From assembly GCA_003353795.1 (NCBI GenBank), contig PIVY01000031.1, positions 1 to 35,786 on the forward strand: a stretch of DNA of 35,786 bases. The letters are read 5' to 3'. Below, piece by piece: positions 26,935 to 34,628 of the stretch (position 1 is the first letter of the stretch; every line of letters starts with the position of its first letter). The notes below the pieces were generated by a model. It had not been told where the DNA came from. It searched no databases and worked only from the letters and a program-made list of their open reading frames with translations. The translations under genes were made by a program, and so were the position numbers. This stretch comes from a bacterium (GTDB lineage Bacteria; Krumholzibacteriota; Krumholzibacteriia; LZORAL124-64-63).

Positions 26935-27822
26935 GTGGACCTGTTGCGGACCCGAGCCGATCTGGACAGTCTCGAACCGAGGCGTCGTCAGGATCGACCG
27001 CTGGTCCTGGTGCCAACCATGGGCGCGTTGCACGCCGGCCACCTGGCGCTCGTGCAACGGGCCCGCGAACTGGGCGACGTGGTGGTTTCCATCTTCGTCA
27101 ACCCGACGCAGTTCGGCCCCGGCGAGGACTTCCAGTCCTATCCCCGCGATCTCGAGCGCGACCTTGATCTGTTGCGGCCGTTGGACGTGGCCGCCGTGTT
27201 CGCTCCGGACGTCGGCGACATGTATCCCCGCGAGGGTGGCGTGACGGTGGAGCCCGGGCCGGCGGCGCGGGGACTGTGCGGTGCCGACCGTCCCGGACAC
27301 TTCCGAGGCGTCCTGACCATCGTCGCCAAGCTCTTCAATCTGGTGCGCCCCGACATCGCCGTCTTCGGTCGCAAGGACGCGCAGCAGTGCCTGGTCATCG
27401 CCGAGATGGTGCGCGACCTGGACCTGCCGGTCAGGGTGATCGATCACCCCACCGTTCGCGAGTCCGATGGACTGGCGATGTCGTCGCGCAACGCCTATCT
27501 CTCGACGGAGGCGCGGCGACGGGCACTCGGACTGTCCCGCTCGTTGCAGGCGGCCCGGGATGCACTGGTCGGTGGCGAGCGCTCGGTCACGGTCCTGCGC
27601 GAGACCATCCGCGCCGGACTCTCATCGACGGACGAAGTGGAATACGTCGAGTTGCGTACGGTGAACGACCTCGCCGTACCGACGCTTGCCGAGGGACACC
27701 TGCTCTTGGCCGTGGCTGCGCGGGTCGAGCCCGCGCGCCTGATCGACAACCTGGTCTTGAACGTGGACGCGTCCGGCGTGCGAGATGCCGCGCTGCTGGA
27801 CGACGTGGAGGCAACCCGATGA
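26935..27822 (+). CDS. panC: Pantothenate synthetase (pantoate-beta-alanine ligase)
   Basis: This 295-residue product starts at GTG 26935, one base after the panB stop, with GAGGAAGG upstream. Motifs: LVPTMGALHAGHLALV with the HxGH nucleotide-binding signature, VSIFVNPTQFGPGEDFQSYPR, the GADRPGHFRGVLTIVAKLFN loop, FGRKDAQQCLVI and the KMSKS-like SSRNAYLS. It joins pantoate and beta-alanine with ATP through a pantoyl-adenylate. The upstream extension of the frame lies inside panB and is not part of the protein. The stop overlaps the next start (ATGA). Confidence 0.97.
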   Translation: MDLLRTRADLDSLEPRRRQDRPLVLVPTMGALHAGHLALVQRARELGDVVVSIFVNPTQFGPGEDFQSYPRDLERDLDLLRPLDVAAVFAPDVGDMYPREGGVTVEPGPAARGLCGADRPGHFRGVLTIVAKLFNLVRPDIAVFGRKDAQQCLVIAEMVRDLDLPVRVIDHPTVRESDGLAMSSRNAYLSTEARRRALGLSRSLQAARDALVGGERSVTVLRETIRAGLSSTDEVEYVELRTVNDLAVPTLAEGHLLLAVAARVEPARLIDNLVLNVDASGVRDAALLDDVEATR

Positions 27823-28571
27823 GCAACCGTCCCCAGGTGGATGCCGTGGTCCTGGCCGCCGGCAAGGGCACACGCATGAAGAGCGACAGGCCCAAGGTCC
27901 TGCACGAACTGGCCGGCCAGTCGCTGCTGGCCCATGTGCTCGACACCGCCCGCGCCGCCGGCATCGACCGCACGGTGGTGGTGGTGGGCCACCAGGCCGA
28001 CCGCGTGCAGGAGACCTGCGCCGCGCCTGATCTCGAGTTCGTTCTGCAGGAGCCTCAACTCGGAACGGGGCACGCCGTGCAGATGGCCGAGGCGGCCCTG
28101 CGCGACGGGGGCTGGACGGTGGTCCTCGCCGGCGACGTTCCGCTGTTGCGGGCGGAAACCCTTCGCCGGCTGGTGGAGGAAACCCAGGCCCAGGGCGCCA
28201 CCGCCAGTGTCCTGACCTGTGTGGTCGACGACGCCGGCGCCTATGGCCGCATGATCAAAGACGATGCCGGAAACCTGGTGAAAATCGTCGAAGCGCGGGA
28301 CGCCACCGCCGAGGAACTGGCCATCGGCGAGTACAACAGCGGAGTCTACTGCTACCGGACCGACCGATTGAAGGCGGCGCTGGGAAACCTGACCACCGAC
28401 AACGATCAGGGCGAGTACTACCTCACCGACACCGTGGGCTGGCTCGTGGCCGAGGGCGATGCGGTGCGGACGGTCATCACCGACGACACCGACGAGGTGG
28501 TTGGAATCAACACGGTGGACGAATTGCAGGCCGCCGAACGGCTCTTCTTGAGCCGCCGAAACGAAGACTGA
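27819..28571 (+). CDS. GlmU-like UTP-sugar nucleotidyltransferase, uridylyltransferase domain only
   Basis: This 250-residue product, with its start overlapping the panC stop, matches the N-terminal half of GlmU. It has AVVLAAGKGTRMKSDRPKVLHELAG (the L-x-x-G-x-G-T-x-M...K signature), EPQLGTGHAVQMAE, VVLAGDVPLL with the metal Asp, ARDATAEE, EYNSGVYCY and NDQGEYYLTDTV, and ends GINTVDELQAAERLFLSRRNED. GlmU is normally about 450 residues, with a C-terminal left-handed beta-helix that acetylates glucosamine-1-phosphate. That half is absent here, and the next gene is a HIT protein. It probably makes UDP-GlcNAc (or a related sugar nucleotide), with acetylation left to another protein. This is not a truncation by frameshift: the reading frame ends cleanly at a native stop. 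Confidence 0.9.
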   Translation: MSNRPQVDAVVLAAGKGTRMKSDRPKVLHELAGQSLLAHVLDTARAAGIDRTVVVVGHQADRVQETCAAPDLEFVLQEPQLGTGHAVQMAEAALRDGGWTVVLAGDVPLLRAETLRRLVEETQAQGATASVLTCVVDDAGAYGRMIKDDAGNLVKIVEARDATAEELAIGEYNSGVYCYRTDRLKAALGNLTTDNDQGEYYLTDTVGWLVAEGDAVRTVITDDTDEVVGINTVDELQAAERLFLSRRNED

Positions 28572-28578
28572 ACGTCCC

Positions 28579-29079
28579 ATGGAAAGGCTCTACACACCCT
28601 GGAGGTTCGCATACGTGACCGGCGCGACGAACGACGACGGGTGCGTGTTCTGCGGCGTGTTGGCTGCCGACACCGACGAGGCCAACCAGGTCCTGCACCG
28701 GGCCGAGCACTGGGTGGTCATGCTCAACCGCTACCCTTATAACAACGGTCACCTCCTCCTGGTGCTGAACCGCCACGAGCCCATGCTGGGTGCCTGCACG
28801 CCTGCCGAACTGGAGGAGATGGGCCGACTGCTGGCGGCCATGGAGCGTGCCCTGCACGAGACCATGCATCCCCATGGATTCAACTGCGGTTACAACGGCG
28901 GTTCCAGTGCCGGCGCGGGGATTCCCGAGCACCTGCATCTGCATCTGCTGCCGCGGTGGACCGGGGACACCAACTTCATGACCACCGTGGGTGACACCCG
29001 GGTCATGCCTCAGACACTCGATCAGGTTCGGGAACTGGTCCAGCCGGCGCTGGCCCGCATCCTGGCGGCCGCTCCTTGA
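28579..29079 (+). CDS. HIT-domain protein, Ap4A phosphorylase-like
   Basis: This 166-residue product opens with ERLYTPWRFAYV and a C-x-x-C (GCVFCGV), as in the zinc-binding HIT subfamily. VMLNRYPYNNGHLLLVLNRHE is the family core, and GFNCGYNGGSSAGAGIPEHLHLHLLPRWTGDTNFMT contains the catalytic histidine triad (H-x-H-x-H). Proteins of this type hydrolyse or phosphorolyse dinucleoside polyphosphates such as Ap4A or other nucleotide conjugates. The exact substrate is uncertain. It is separated from the GlmU-like gene by seven bases and its stop overlaps the next start, so it is part of the same operon. Confidence 0.93.
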   Translation: MERLYTPWRFAYVTGATNDDGCVFCGVLAADTDEANQVLHRAEHWVVMLNRYPYNNGHLLLVLNRHEPMLGACTPAELEEMGRLLAAMERALHETMHPHGFNCGYNGGSSAGAGIPEHLHLHLLPRWTGDTNFMTTVGDTRVMPQTLDQVRELVQPALARILAAAP

Positions 29080-29519
29080 ACCGGGTTCGGAATTTGCTGC
29101 TCCTGGTCGTGATGGCGGCCTGCTTGTTCTCGTTCTGGTGGGCTCGTCGCGGACCCGTGTCGGAGGATGTGCCGCCATCTTCGCCACGACACCAGAACGG
29201 CGAAACCGAACTACCTCCGCCGCTCTCGATCCACGTATCGGTTCTCAACGGGACGGGCGTACCGGGGCTGGCGCGCCGATACAGCCGGCAGATGTCCGAG
29301 CACGGTTGCGTGGTCGTGGAGATGGCCGACGCTCCGCATGACACGTTCTCGAGATCGCTGCTGGTGAACCGTCGTCTCGGCGACGATCAGGCGGCGCAGC
29401 TGGCCGCCCGACTCGGCGGCATGCCTGTTCTCCGGGAATGGGACCCCCGTTGTCGCGAAGATGCGGTGATTGTCCTCGGGCATGACCACGACCGCTACCG
29501 CACCGGATCCGGCCACTGA
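29076..29519 (+). CDS. LytR_C-domain protein, membrane-anchored
   Basis: This 147-residue product starts at TTG 29076, overlapping the stop of the HIT gene; the ATG at residue 13 is an alternative. Residues 5-22 are a transmembrane anchor (RNLLLLVVMAACLFSFWW), followed by a Pro/Ser linker. The rest is a LytR_C domain: SIHVSVLNGTGVPGLARRYSRQM, a DAPH-x-x-F-S segment, and a final AVIVLGHD. In LytR-CpsA-Psr proteins this domain follows the catalytic LCP part, which is absent here. It probably faces the periplasm and binds cell-wall or polymer components; no enzymatic role is implied. Last gene of the operon. Confidence 0.8.
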   Translation: MNRVRNLLLLVVMAACLFSFWWARRGPVSEDVPPSSPRHQNGETELPPPLSIHVSVLNGTGVPGLARRYSRQMSEHGCVVVEMADAPHDTFSRSLLVNRRLGDDQAAQLAARLGGMPVLREWDPRCREDAVIVLGHDHDRYRTGSGH

Positions 29520-29800
29520 ATGTTCTCCCTTTTTTCGCTGGCGAACAAAGATCGTATATGGTAGGTTCCGTGGGCAGTCGGTCTGCGAGTATTCCGGTCG
29601 GTCGTTGATCGCATGGCGAACCTCCGGGATCGCGCCGCCGGGTTCCTGCCGGGACGCTGACCGGCGAATTCCTGCTGGAAGGACGGATTTTCCTTCTGGA
29701 AGGACGGACGGGACCGCTCTATATTCCGCGGTGTGTTCGTGCCTGGAATGCATCGATCGAGATTCCAGGGGACCGGATCCTGGCAGGAAGATGGAGCGGC
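29520..29800 (+). other. Intergenic region ahead of the DUF4321 gene
   Basis: This 281-bp gap holds a T-run (29531-29535) next to the short palindrome TTCGC-TG-GCGAA, the 21-bp tandem repeat described separately, and a TATATT at 29720-29725 that could be a -10. No protein-coding segment was recognised; the long frame crossing it is a shadow upstream of tatA. Confidence 0.55.
29669..29708 (+). repeat. Two tandem copies of a 19-bp repeat with 21-bp period
   Basis: TTCCTGCTGGAAGGACGGA (29669-29687) and TTCCTTCTGGAAGGACGGA (29690-29708) match at 18 of 19 bases, with starts 21 bp apart. The second copy contains the inverted pair TCCTT/AAGGA. A TATATT lies at 29720-29725, so the second copy covers the -35 region, as expected for an activator or repressor site. 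Confidence 0.75.
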
Positions 29801-30067
29801 ATGCGACAAGGACTGGGAAAACTGGTACTGGTTCTGATGCTGGGCGTCGTGATTGGCGCGGTCTTCAGTCAGGTCATCGGGCTGTTCCTCAAAGAGGGGA
29901 GCGTGGCCCACCAGGTGTTCGTCAAGGGTTATGGCTTCGGTATGGAAACCATGACCCTCGATCTCGCCATCGTGACGATCACCTTCGGACTGGTCTTCAA
30001 CGCCACCCTGATGAGCGTGGTGGGCGTGTTCGTCGCCTCGCAGATGCTTCGCTGGTACCGGTACTGA
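29801..30067 (+). CDS. DUF4321 family small membrane protein
   Basis: This 88-residue product has a start preceded by GGAG (29793-29796). It has two hydrophobic segments, LVLVLMLGVVIGAVFSQVIGLF and LAIVTITFGLVFNATLMSVVGVFVA, and the conserved intermediate block ending in MTLDLAIVTITFGL. This matches small two-pass proteins annotated as DUF4321, whose function is unknown. The gene is directly before tatA (20 bases), so both are probably transcribed together, and a link to the Tat or envelope machinery is an inference. Confidence 0.78.
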   Translation: MRQGLGKLVLVLMLGVVIGAVFSQVIGLFLKEGSVAHQVFVKGYGFGMETMTLDLAIVTITFGLVFNATLMSVVGVFVASQMLRWYRY

Positions 30068-30087
30068 TCCTTTCGGCAGGAGACATG

Positions 30088-30441
30088 ATGTCGCCGTTCT
30101 GCGATTCGCTGACGCCATTTGCCGGTTCCCTGACGCCGTTCCTGGGCTCCTTGGAGCCTTTCCTGGCTTGGATGCCCGGCTGGCCAGAGATTGTTCTCAT
30201 CCTGATCCTGGTGCTGATCCTCTTCGGTCCGCGCAAGCTGCCGGAAATTGCCGACGCCATGGGCAAGTCCATCCGCAAGTTCAAGTCCGCGTCACGGGAG
30301 GCGACCGACGCGGTGCAGCAGGAACTGAACGATGCCCGTAGCGCCGTGGAAGACGAACCCTCCAAGCCGAAGAAGCCCGCCGATTCCGACACGGCTTCTG
30401 CGGCGGAGAAGGACGAGTCGCCTCCGCATCAGGACTCCTGA
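30088..30441 (+). CDS. tatA: Sec-independent protein translocase TatA, with repeat-bearing N-terminal extension
   Basis: This 117-residue product has ATG 30088 placed five bases after AGGAG, better than the ATG three bases upstream. The Tat core GWPEIVLILILVLILFGPRKLPEIADAMGKSIRKFKSAS (residues 31-69) is standard: one membrane segment, the FG-P-K-L-P hinge, then an amphipathic helix and an acidic, lysine-rich tail. TatA forms the pore-like part of the channel for folded proteins. Unusually, about 28 residues precede the membrane segment and contain three 7-residue repeats (SLTPFAG, SLTPFLG, SLEPFLA at 7-27). A normal TatA would start at Met29 (ATG 30172), but no ribosome site is visible there, so the longer form is the better-supported reading. 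No tatC is visible. Confidence 0.86.
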   Translation: MSPFCDSLTPFAGSLTPFLGSLEPFLAWMPGWPEIVLILILVLILFGPRKLPEIADAMGKSIRKFKSASREATDAVQQELNDARSAVEDEPSKPKKPADSDTASAAEKDESPPHQDS

Positions 30442-30486
30442 TCTCGGCGGCGGGGATGGATCCCCGACCGCGGCACGGAGGCCTGC

Positions 30487-32844
30487 ATGAACCTCGCGCA
30501 ACTCCTCGGTCGGCTTCGCGTCGACGATCGGTTTCTTCGTAACGTCACCCGCTGGGAAACCCTGCCCGCGCAACCGGCGCGCCATGCGCCGTGGCCCGAC
30601 GCACTCGATCAGCGTCTGGTGGACGTGATGCGTCGTCGCGGCGTCGAGAAACTTTTCAGTCATCAAGCCGAGGCCATTGCACACGCCCTCGACGGGCGGT
30701 CGGTGGTGGTGCCGACGCCCACGGCCTCGGGCAAGACGCTCTGCTACAACCTGCCGGTCTTTCACGCGATCCTGCAGGATCCCGAAGCGCGCGCTCTCTA
30801 CCTATTTCCGACCAAGGCGCTGAGCCAGGATCAGATGCACGAGGCTCACGAGGTGGTGCGCGATCTCGGGGTGGACATCAAGGTCCATACCTTCGACGGC
30901 GACACGCCCGAAACGGCGCGGCGGGCCATCCGCTCCAGCGGCCACATCGTGGTGACCAATCCCGACATGCTGCACCAGGGGATCCTGCCGCACCACACCC
31001 TGTGGGTGAAGCTCTTCGAGAACCTGCGCTACGTGGTGGTGGACGAGGTACACCAGTACCGCGGCGTGTTCGGCAGTCACGTGGCCAACGTACTGCGGCG
31101 GCTCAAGCGCATCGCGGCGTTCTACGGGGCGCGGCCGCAGTTCGTCTGCTGCTCGGCCACCATCGCCAATCCCGGTGAGCTGGCGTCGCAACTGGTGGGC
31201 GAGGATCTGGACGCCGACGCCGTGGCCGCCAAGGGCATGGCCGTGGTGGCGGACAACGGCGCGCCGCGGGGCGAGAAGCACTTCATCTTCTACAACCCGC
31301 CGGTGGTCAACGCGGAGCTGGGCATCCGCCGCTCGGCGGTCAAGGAGACCCGCGTGATCGCGGAACGATTCCTCTCGACGGGCGTGCAGATGATCGTCTT
31401 CGCCCGCAGCCGCATGCGGGTGGAACTGTTGCTCACGTACCTGGAGAAGGCGGGCCGCAAGGTCGGGATCAAGAGCGGCGACGTGCGCGGTTACAGGGGC
31501 GGCTACCTGCCCAACGAGCGGCGTGCCATCGAACAAGGATTGCGCGACGGTTCGGTGCGTGCCGTGGTGTCGACCAATGCCCTCGAACTGGGGATCGACA
31601 TCGGTCGGCTCGATGTGTGTGTCATGTGCGGCTATGCCGGAACCGTGGCGAGCACGTGGCAGCAGGCCGGCCGGGCGGGCCGGCGCAACGACCTGTCGGC
31701 CGTGGTGCTGGTGGGGACCAGCTCGCCGGCCGATCAGTACATCCTGGGGAATCCCGACTACTTCCTGAAGCGGTCGCCGGAGCACGCCACCATCGATCCC
31801 GAGAACCTGGTCATCCTCATGAGCCAGATCAAATGTGCGGCGTTCGAGCTGCCGTTCCGCGCCGAGGAGGAGTTTGGCCAGCGCCGGGTCACCGAGGTCC
31901 TCGACTATCTTGCCGGCGAGCGCGTGCTGCACGAGGCGGACGGTCGCTACCACTGGATGGCCGATACCTATCCCGCCGAGGACGTGAGTCTGCGCTCGGC
32001 GGCGCCGGACAACGTGGTCATCGTGGACCAGTCGATTCCGGGCGGGCGGATCATCGGCGAGATGGATCTCTTCAGCGCCCAGGAGATGCTGCACGACGAG
32101 GCCATCTACATCCACGGTGCCCAGCAGTACCACGTGGACAAGCTGGACTGGGAGCGGCGCAAGGCCTACGTCCAGCCCGTGAAGGTGGACTACTACACAG
32201 ACGCTCAGCGCAAGGTGGAGCTCAAGACCCTCGATGCCGACGACGGCCGGCCGGACGCGCACGTGGGGGAACTGAGCGTGGGGGAGATCGGGCTCGTGAA
32301 CAAGGTCACCGTGTACAAGAAGATCAAGCTTGGCACCCACGAGAACGTCGGCGCCGGCAAGATCCACCTCCCGGAAATGGAGATGCACACTACCAGCGTG
32401 TGGTGGCAATTGCCGGACGAGATCCCGGCTGCCATGACCGCCGCGGGGCTCGATCTGGGCGATGCGCTCAAGGGTCTGGCGCATCTGCTGGGCACCGTGG
32501 CGTCGGTATTCGTCATGGCCGACTCCAGCGATCTGCGGGCACAGGCCATGGTCCGCGCGCCGTTCACCGATGCTCCGACGCTCTATCTCTATGATGCCAT
32601 CCCGGGTGGCGTGGGCTTCGCGCGCCGGATCTTCGAGCAGTGGGTCGACATTCGCCGGGCCGCGCTGGAGCACGTGGCGCGGTGTCCGTGCCATGGCGGA
32701 TGCCCGTCGTGCGTGGGGGCCGTGGTCGAGACCGGTGACCGGGCCAAGGCCGGCGCGGCCTGGTTGCTGGCCCGAGCCGACGGCGCGATCGGCCAGAAGG
32801 CGCCGGCGCCGTTGCCGCCGCCGGGCGGCTTCTCGCTCAACTGA
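30487..32844 (+). CDS. mrfA: MrfA/YprA-type DEAD/DEAH-box helicase with zinc-binding C-terminal domain (DUF1998)
   Basis: This 785-residue product has SF2 helicase motifs in place: Walker A in PTPTASGKT (residues 76-84), Walker B with DEVH (186-189), CSATIANP (motif III), a second RecA domain with STNALELGIDIG, and QQAGRAGRRN (motif VI). The C-terminal DUF1998 region ends in four cysteines, C733, C735, C739 and C742, in CPCHGGCPSCVG, the zinc-binding set required in Bacillus MrfA. In B. subtilis MrfA and the exonuclease MrfB act together in repair of mitomycin-type crosslinks and adducts, independently of UvrABC. The following gene is exactly the MrfB partner, so the assignment is strong. It lies 45 bases after tatA, possibly on the same transcript. 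Confidence 0.93.
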   Translation: MNLAQLLGRLRVDDRFLRNVTRWETLPAQPARHAPWPDALDQRLVDVMRRRGVEKLFSHQAEAIAHALDGRSVVVPTPTASGKTLCYNLPVFHAILQDPEARALYLFPTKALSQDQMHEAHEVVRDLGVDIKVHTFDGDTPETARRAIRSSGHIVVTNPDMLHQGILPHHTLWVKLFENLRYVVVDEVHQYRGVFGSHVANVLRRLKRIAAFYGARPQFVCCSATIANPGELASQLVGEDLDADAVAAKGMAVVADNGAPRGEKHFIFYNPPVVNAELGIRRSAVKETRVIAERFLSTGVQMIVFARSRMRVELLLTYLEKAGRKVGIKSGDVRGYRGGYLPNERRAIEQGLRDGSVRAVVSTNALELGIDIGRLDVCVMCGYAGTVASTWQQAGRAGRRNDLSAVVLVGTSSPADQYILGNPDYFLKRSPEHATIDPENLVILMSQIKCAAFELPFRAEEEFGQRRVTEVLDYLAGERVLHEADGRYHWMADTYPAEDVSLRSAAPDNVVIVDQSIPGGRIIGEMDLFSAQEMLHDEAIYIHGAQQYHVDKLDWERRKAYVQPVKVDYYTDAQRKVELKTLDADDGRPDAHVGELSVGEIGLVNKVTVYKKIKLGTHENVGAGKIHLPEMEMHTTSVWWQLPDEIPAAMTAAGLDLGDALKGLAHLLGTVASVFVMADSSDLRAQAMVRAPFTDAPTLYLYDAIPGGVGFARRIFEQWVDIRRAALEHVARCPCHGGCPSCVGAVVETGDRAKAGAAWLLARADGAIGQKAPAPLPPPGGFSLN

Positions 32845-32858
32845 TCGGGAGTGCCGGC

Positions 32859-34061
32859 GTGGACCTACACAAGCGACTCGCGCGTCTCGACCGGCTGACC
32901 CGCAAGGATCCGTCGAGCGAGCCTGATCGCCCGGGTCCGGCCGCCGTCCGCGGCGGCGGGGCCGACGATGGCGACGTGCAGCGCGTCCTGATCGAAGCAC
33001 TCGCGCTCGAGTCGGCGACCACGGCTGCGGGGGTCTACTGGTGGCGGGAATCTGTCCATCCTGAATCACCGCCGCCGAATGTCCCGGTGCCTGATCTGTC
33101 CGGCATCCTGACCGCAGGGACGCCGCCTGCCCTCGATTGGGACAAGGTCCTCTTCCTCGACACCGAGACCACGGGACTGGCCGGAGGCACGGGAACCCTG
33201 CCGTTCCTGGTGGGGCTGGCCTGGTGGGAAAATTCGCAGTTTCGGGTACGCCAGTTGTTCCTCTCGGGCCCGGGTCGCGAGGCCGCATTGATCGACGCGA
33301 TCGCCGACCTCGCGCAAAGATTCCGGGTGGTCGCGACCTACAACGGCGCCTCGTTCGACCTGCCGCTGGTGCGCACCCGTGCCCTGCTCGCCCGCACCGA
33401 GGATCCCTGCGCTCATCTCGTCAACTGGGACCTGCTCGTGGCCACCCGTCGCCTCTGGGGTCGCCAGCTTCCGGATTGCCGTCAGCAGACCATCGAACGT
33501 CATCTCTCAGGCGGCGACCGCGGCCCGGGCGACATCGACGGCGCGCTCATTCCGGCGACCTACATGAATTTCCTGCACGACCGCGATCCGGGTCTGCTGC
33601 CGGAAGTCCTGCGACACAATCGGCGCGATATGACCGGCATGGCCCGGATCCTGTCGGCCGTTGCAGCGGCGGCGACCGCGGTGACCGCTGAGACTTCTGG
33701 CTGGGGGGGGCTCTGGCAGGAAGCGTGGGGTCGGGCACTCATCGGCGAGCGGCGGCGAGACAGGACGCTCGCGGCCGCGTGGGCGCGCCACCTGGCCGAG
33801 CCGGTCGTTGCCGAAGACGTCACGCTGCCGGCCTGCCTCGATGCGGTCCGACTGCTCAAGCGCGTGGCCGACTGGCCCCGAGTCGCTGCGATTCTCGAGA
33901 ATGCGTTGAGCCGCTGGCCCGACGACCGGCGGTTGCACTACGAGGCTGCCGTGATCCACGAGCACCGCCTGGGCGATCTGGCCCGCGCCCTCGTCCACGC
34001 GGAAGTCCTCGCTGAACCGCGCCGACTGGACCGACTGCGCCGCCGACTCGCGCGCGATTGA
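32859..34061 (+). CDS. mrfB: MrfB/YprB-type DEDDh exonuclease with TPR-like C-terminus
   Basis: This 400-residue product starts at GTG 32859, seven bases after GGGAG. The RNase H-like exonuclease core starts with FLDTETTGLAGGTGTLPFLVG (Asp101 and Glu103 of the D-E-D-D set). Next come the block FRVRQLFLSGPGREAALIDAI and YNGASFDLPLVRTR (Asp168). Further on, HNRRDMTGMARIL gives the late His/Asp motif. The C-terminal third is helical and TPR-like (DWPRVAAILENALSRWPDDRRLHYEAAVIHEHRLGDLARALVHAEVL). Together with MrfA it forms the helicase/nuclease pair in the order known from Bacillus. The nuclease degrades DNA after the helicase opens the damaged site; details in this organism are inferred. Confidence 0.93.
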   Translation: MDLHKRLARLDRLTRKDPSSEPDRPGPAAVRGGGADDGDVQRVLIEALALESATTAAGVYWWRESVHPESPPPNVPVPDLSGILTAGTPPALDWDKVLFLDTETTGLAGGTGTLPFLVGLAWWENSQFRVRQLFLSGPGREAALIDAIADLAQRFRVVATYNGASFDLPLVRTRALLARTEDPCAHLVNWDLLVATRRLWGRQLPDCRQQTIERHLSGGDRGPGDIDGALIPATYMNFLHDRDPGLLPEVLRHNRRDMTGMARILSAVAAAATAVTAETSGWGGLWQEAWGRALIGERRRDRTLAAAWARHLAEPVVAEDVTLPACLDAVRLLKRVADWPRVAAILENALSRWPDDRRLHYEAAVIHEHRLGDLARALVHAEVLAEPRRLDRLRRRLARD

Positions 34062-34068
34062 CCGACCA

Positions 34069-34097
34069 TTGTCCTGCCGGGCGACCGGCGGTATGAT
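34069..34097 (+). promoter_or_regulatory. Promoter ahead of the small acidic protein gene
   Basis: TTGTCC (34069-34074) and TATGAT (34092-34097) are spaced by 17 bases (4 of 6 and 5 of 6 to consensus). Initiation near 34104 would leave a short leader with GGAGG before ATG 34128. Confidence 0.6.
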
Positions 34098-34127
34098 GCC
34101 GGCGAACTGCGAACCGGAGGATCCGCC

Positions 34128-34559
34128 ATGTCCAGTCTCGACCGTCGCGACGCGCACCTCATCCTCGCTGCCATCCGGGTTCTGGGCCACCAGCTCGAAC
34201 GGTCTCCGCGACCGGACGAGGTCGCCGAGTTGCTGGAACTGCCGGAGGCGACGGTGCGCCTGCGGGCGGTCGTGCTCCAGGACCTGGGTGCGGCGATCCT
34301 GGTCGAGAGCGCCTTCGAAACCCACCTCGAGATCCGCGACCACCTCAAGGTCGAGTCGCTGGAGGAGATGGGCGAAGAAGCCCTGGCCGAAGACCTGGCC
34401 GATTTCGACCGGCGCAAGCAGGAAGAAGCGGAGAAGATGGCGCGTCTCTTCGAGGACGGAACGTTCGCCGATGCTCAGCAGAAGAAGCTGGACGAGATGA
34501 GCGACGGGTTGAAGTCGTTCCCAAAGAAGCCTCGGAATCCCTTCGGGGATGCGGAGTGA
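34128..34559 (+). CDS. Small acidic protein with possible helix-turn-helix N-terminus
   Basis: This 143-residue product starts at ATG after a clear GGAGG. Residues about 7-60 look like a winged-helix or HTH fold (HLILAAIRVLGHQLERSPRPDEVAELLELPEATVRLRAVVLQDLG, where AELLELPEATVRLRA resembles a recognition helix). Residues about 75-130 are charged and coiled-coil-like (EEMGEEALAEDLADFDRRKQEEAEKMARLFEDG), and the tail ends PKKPRNPFGDAE. It is probably a conserved hypothetical of this lineage. It has its own promoter and the long inverted repeat follows it. It could be a regulator of mrfAB or independent; neither is shown by the sequence. Confidence 0.72.
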   Translation: MSSLDRRDAHLILAAIRVLGHQLERSPRPDEVAELLELPEATVRLRAVVLQDLGAAILVESAFETHLEIRDHLKVESLEEMGEEALAEDLADFDRRKQEEAEKMARLFEDGTFADAQQKKLDEMSDGLKSFPKKPRNPFGDAE

Positions 34560-34628
34560 CCGCGAAGGGTTCCCGCCGCCCGAGTGGGAACACTTCCTTC
34601 CCGCTAGGGCTGGTGGGGTTGTGGGTGT

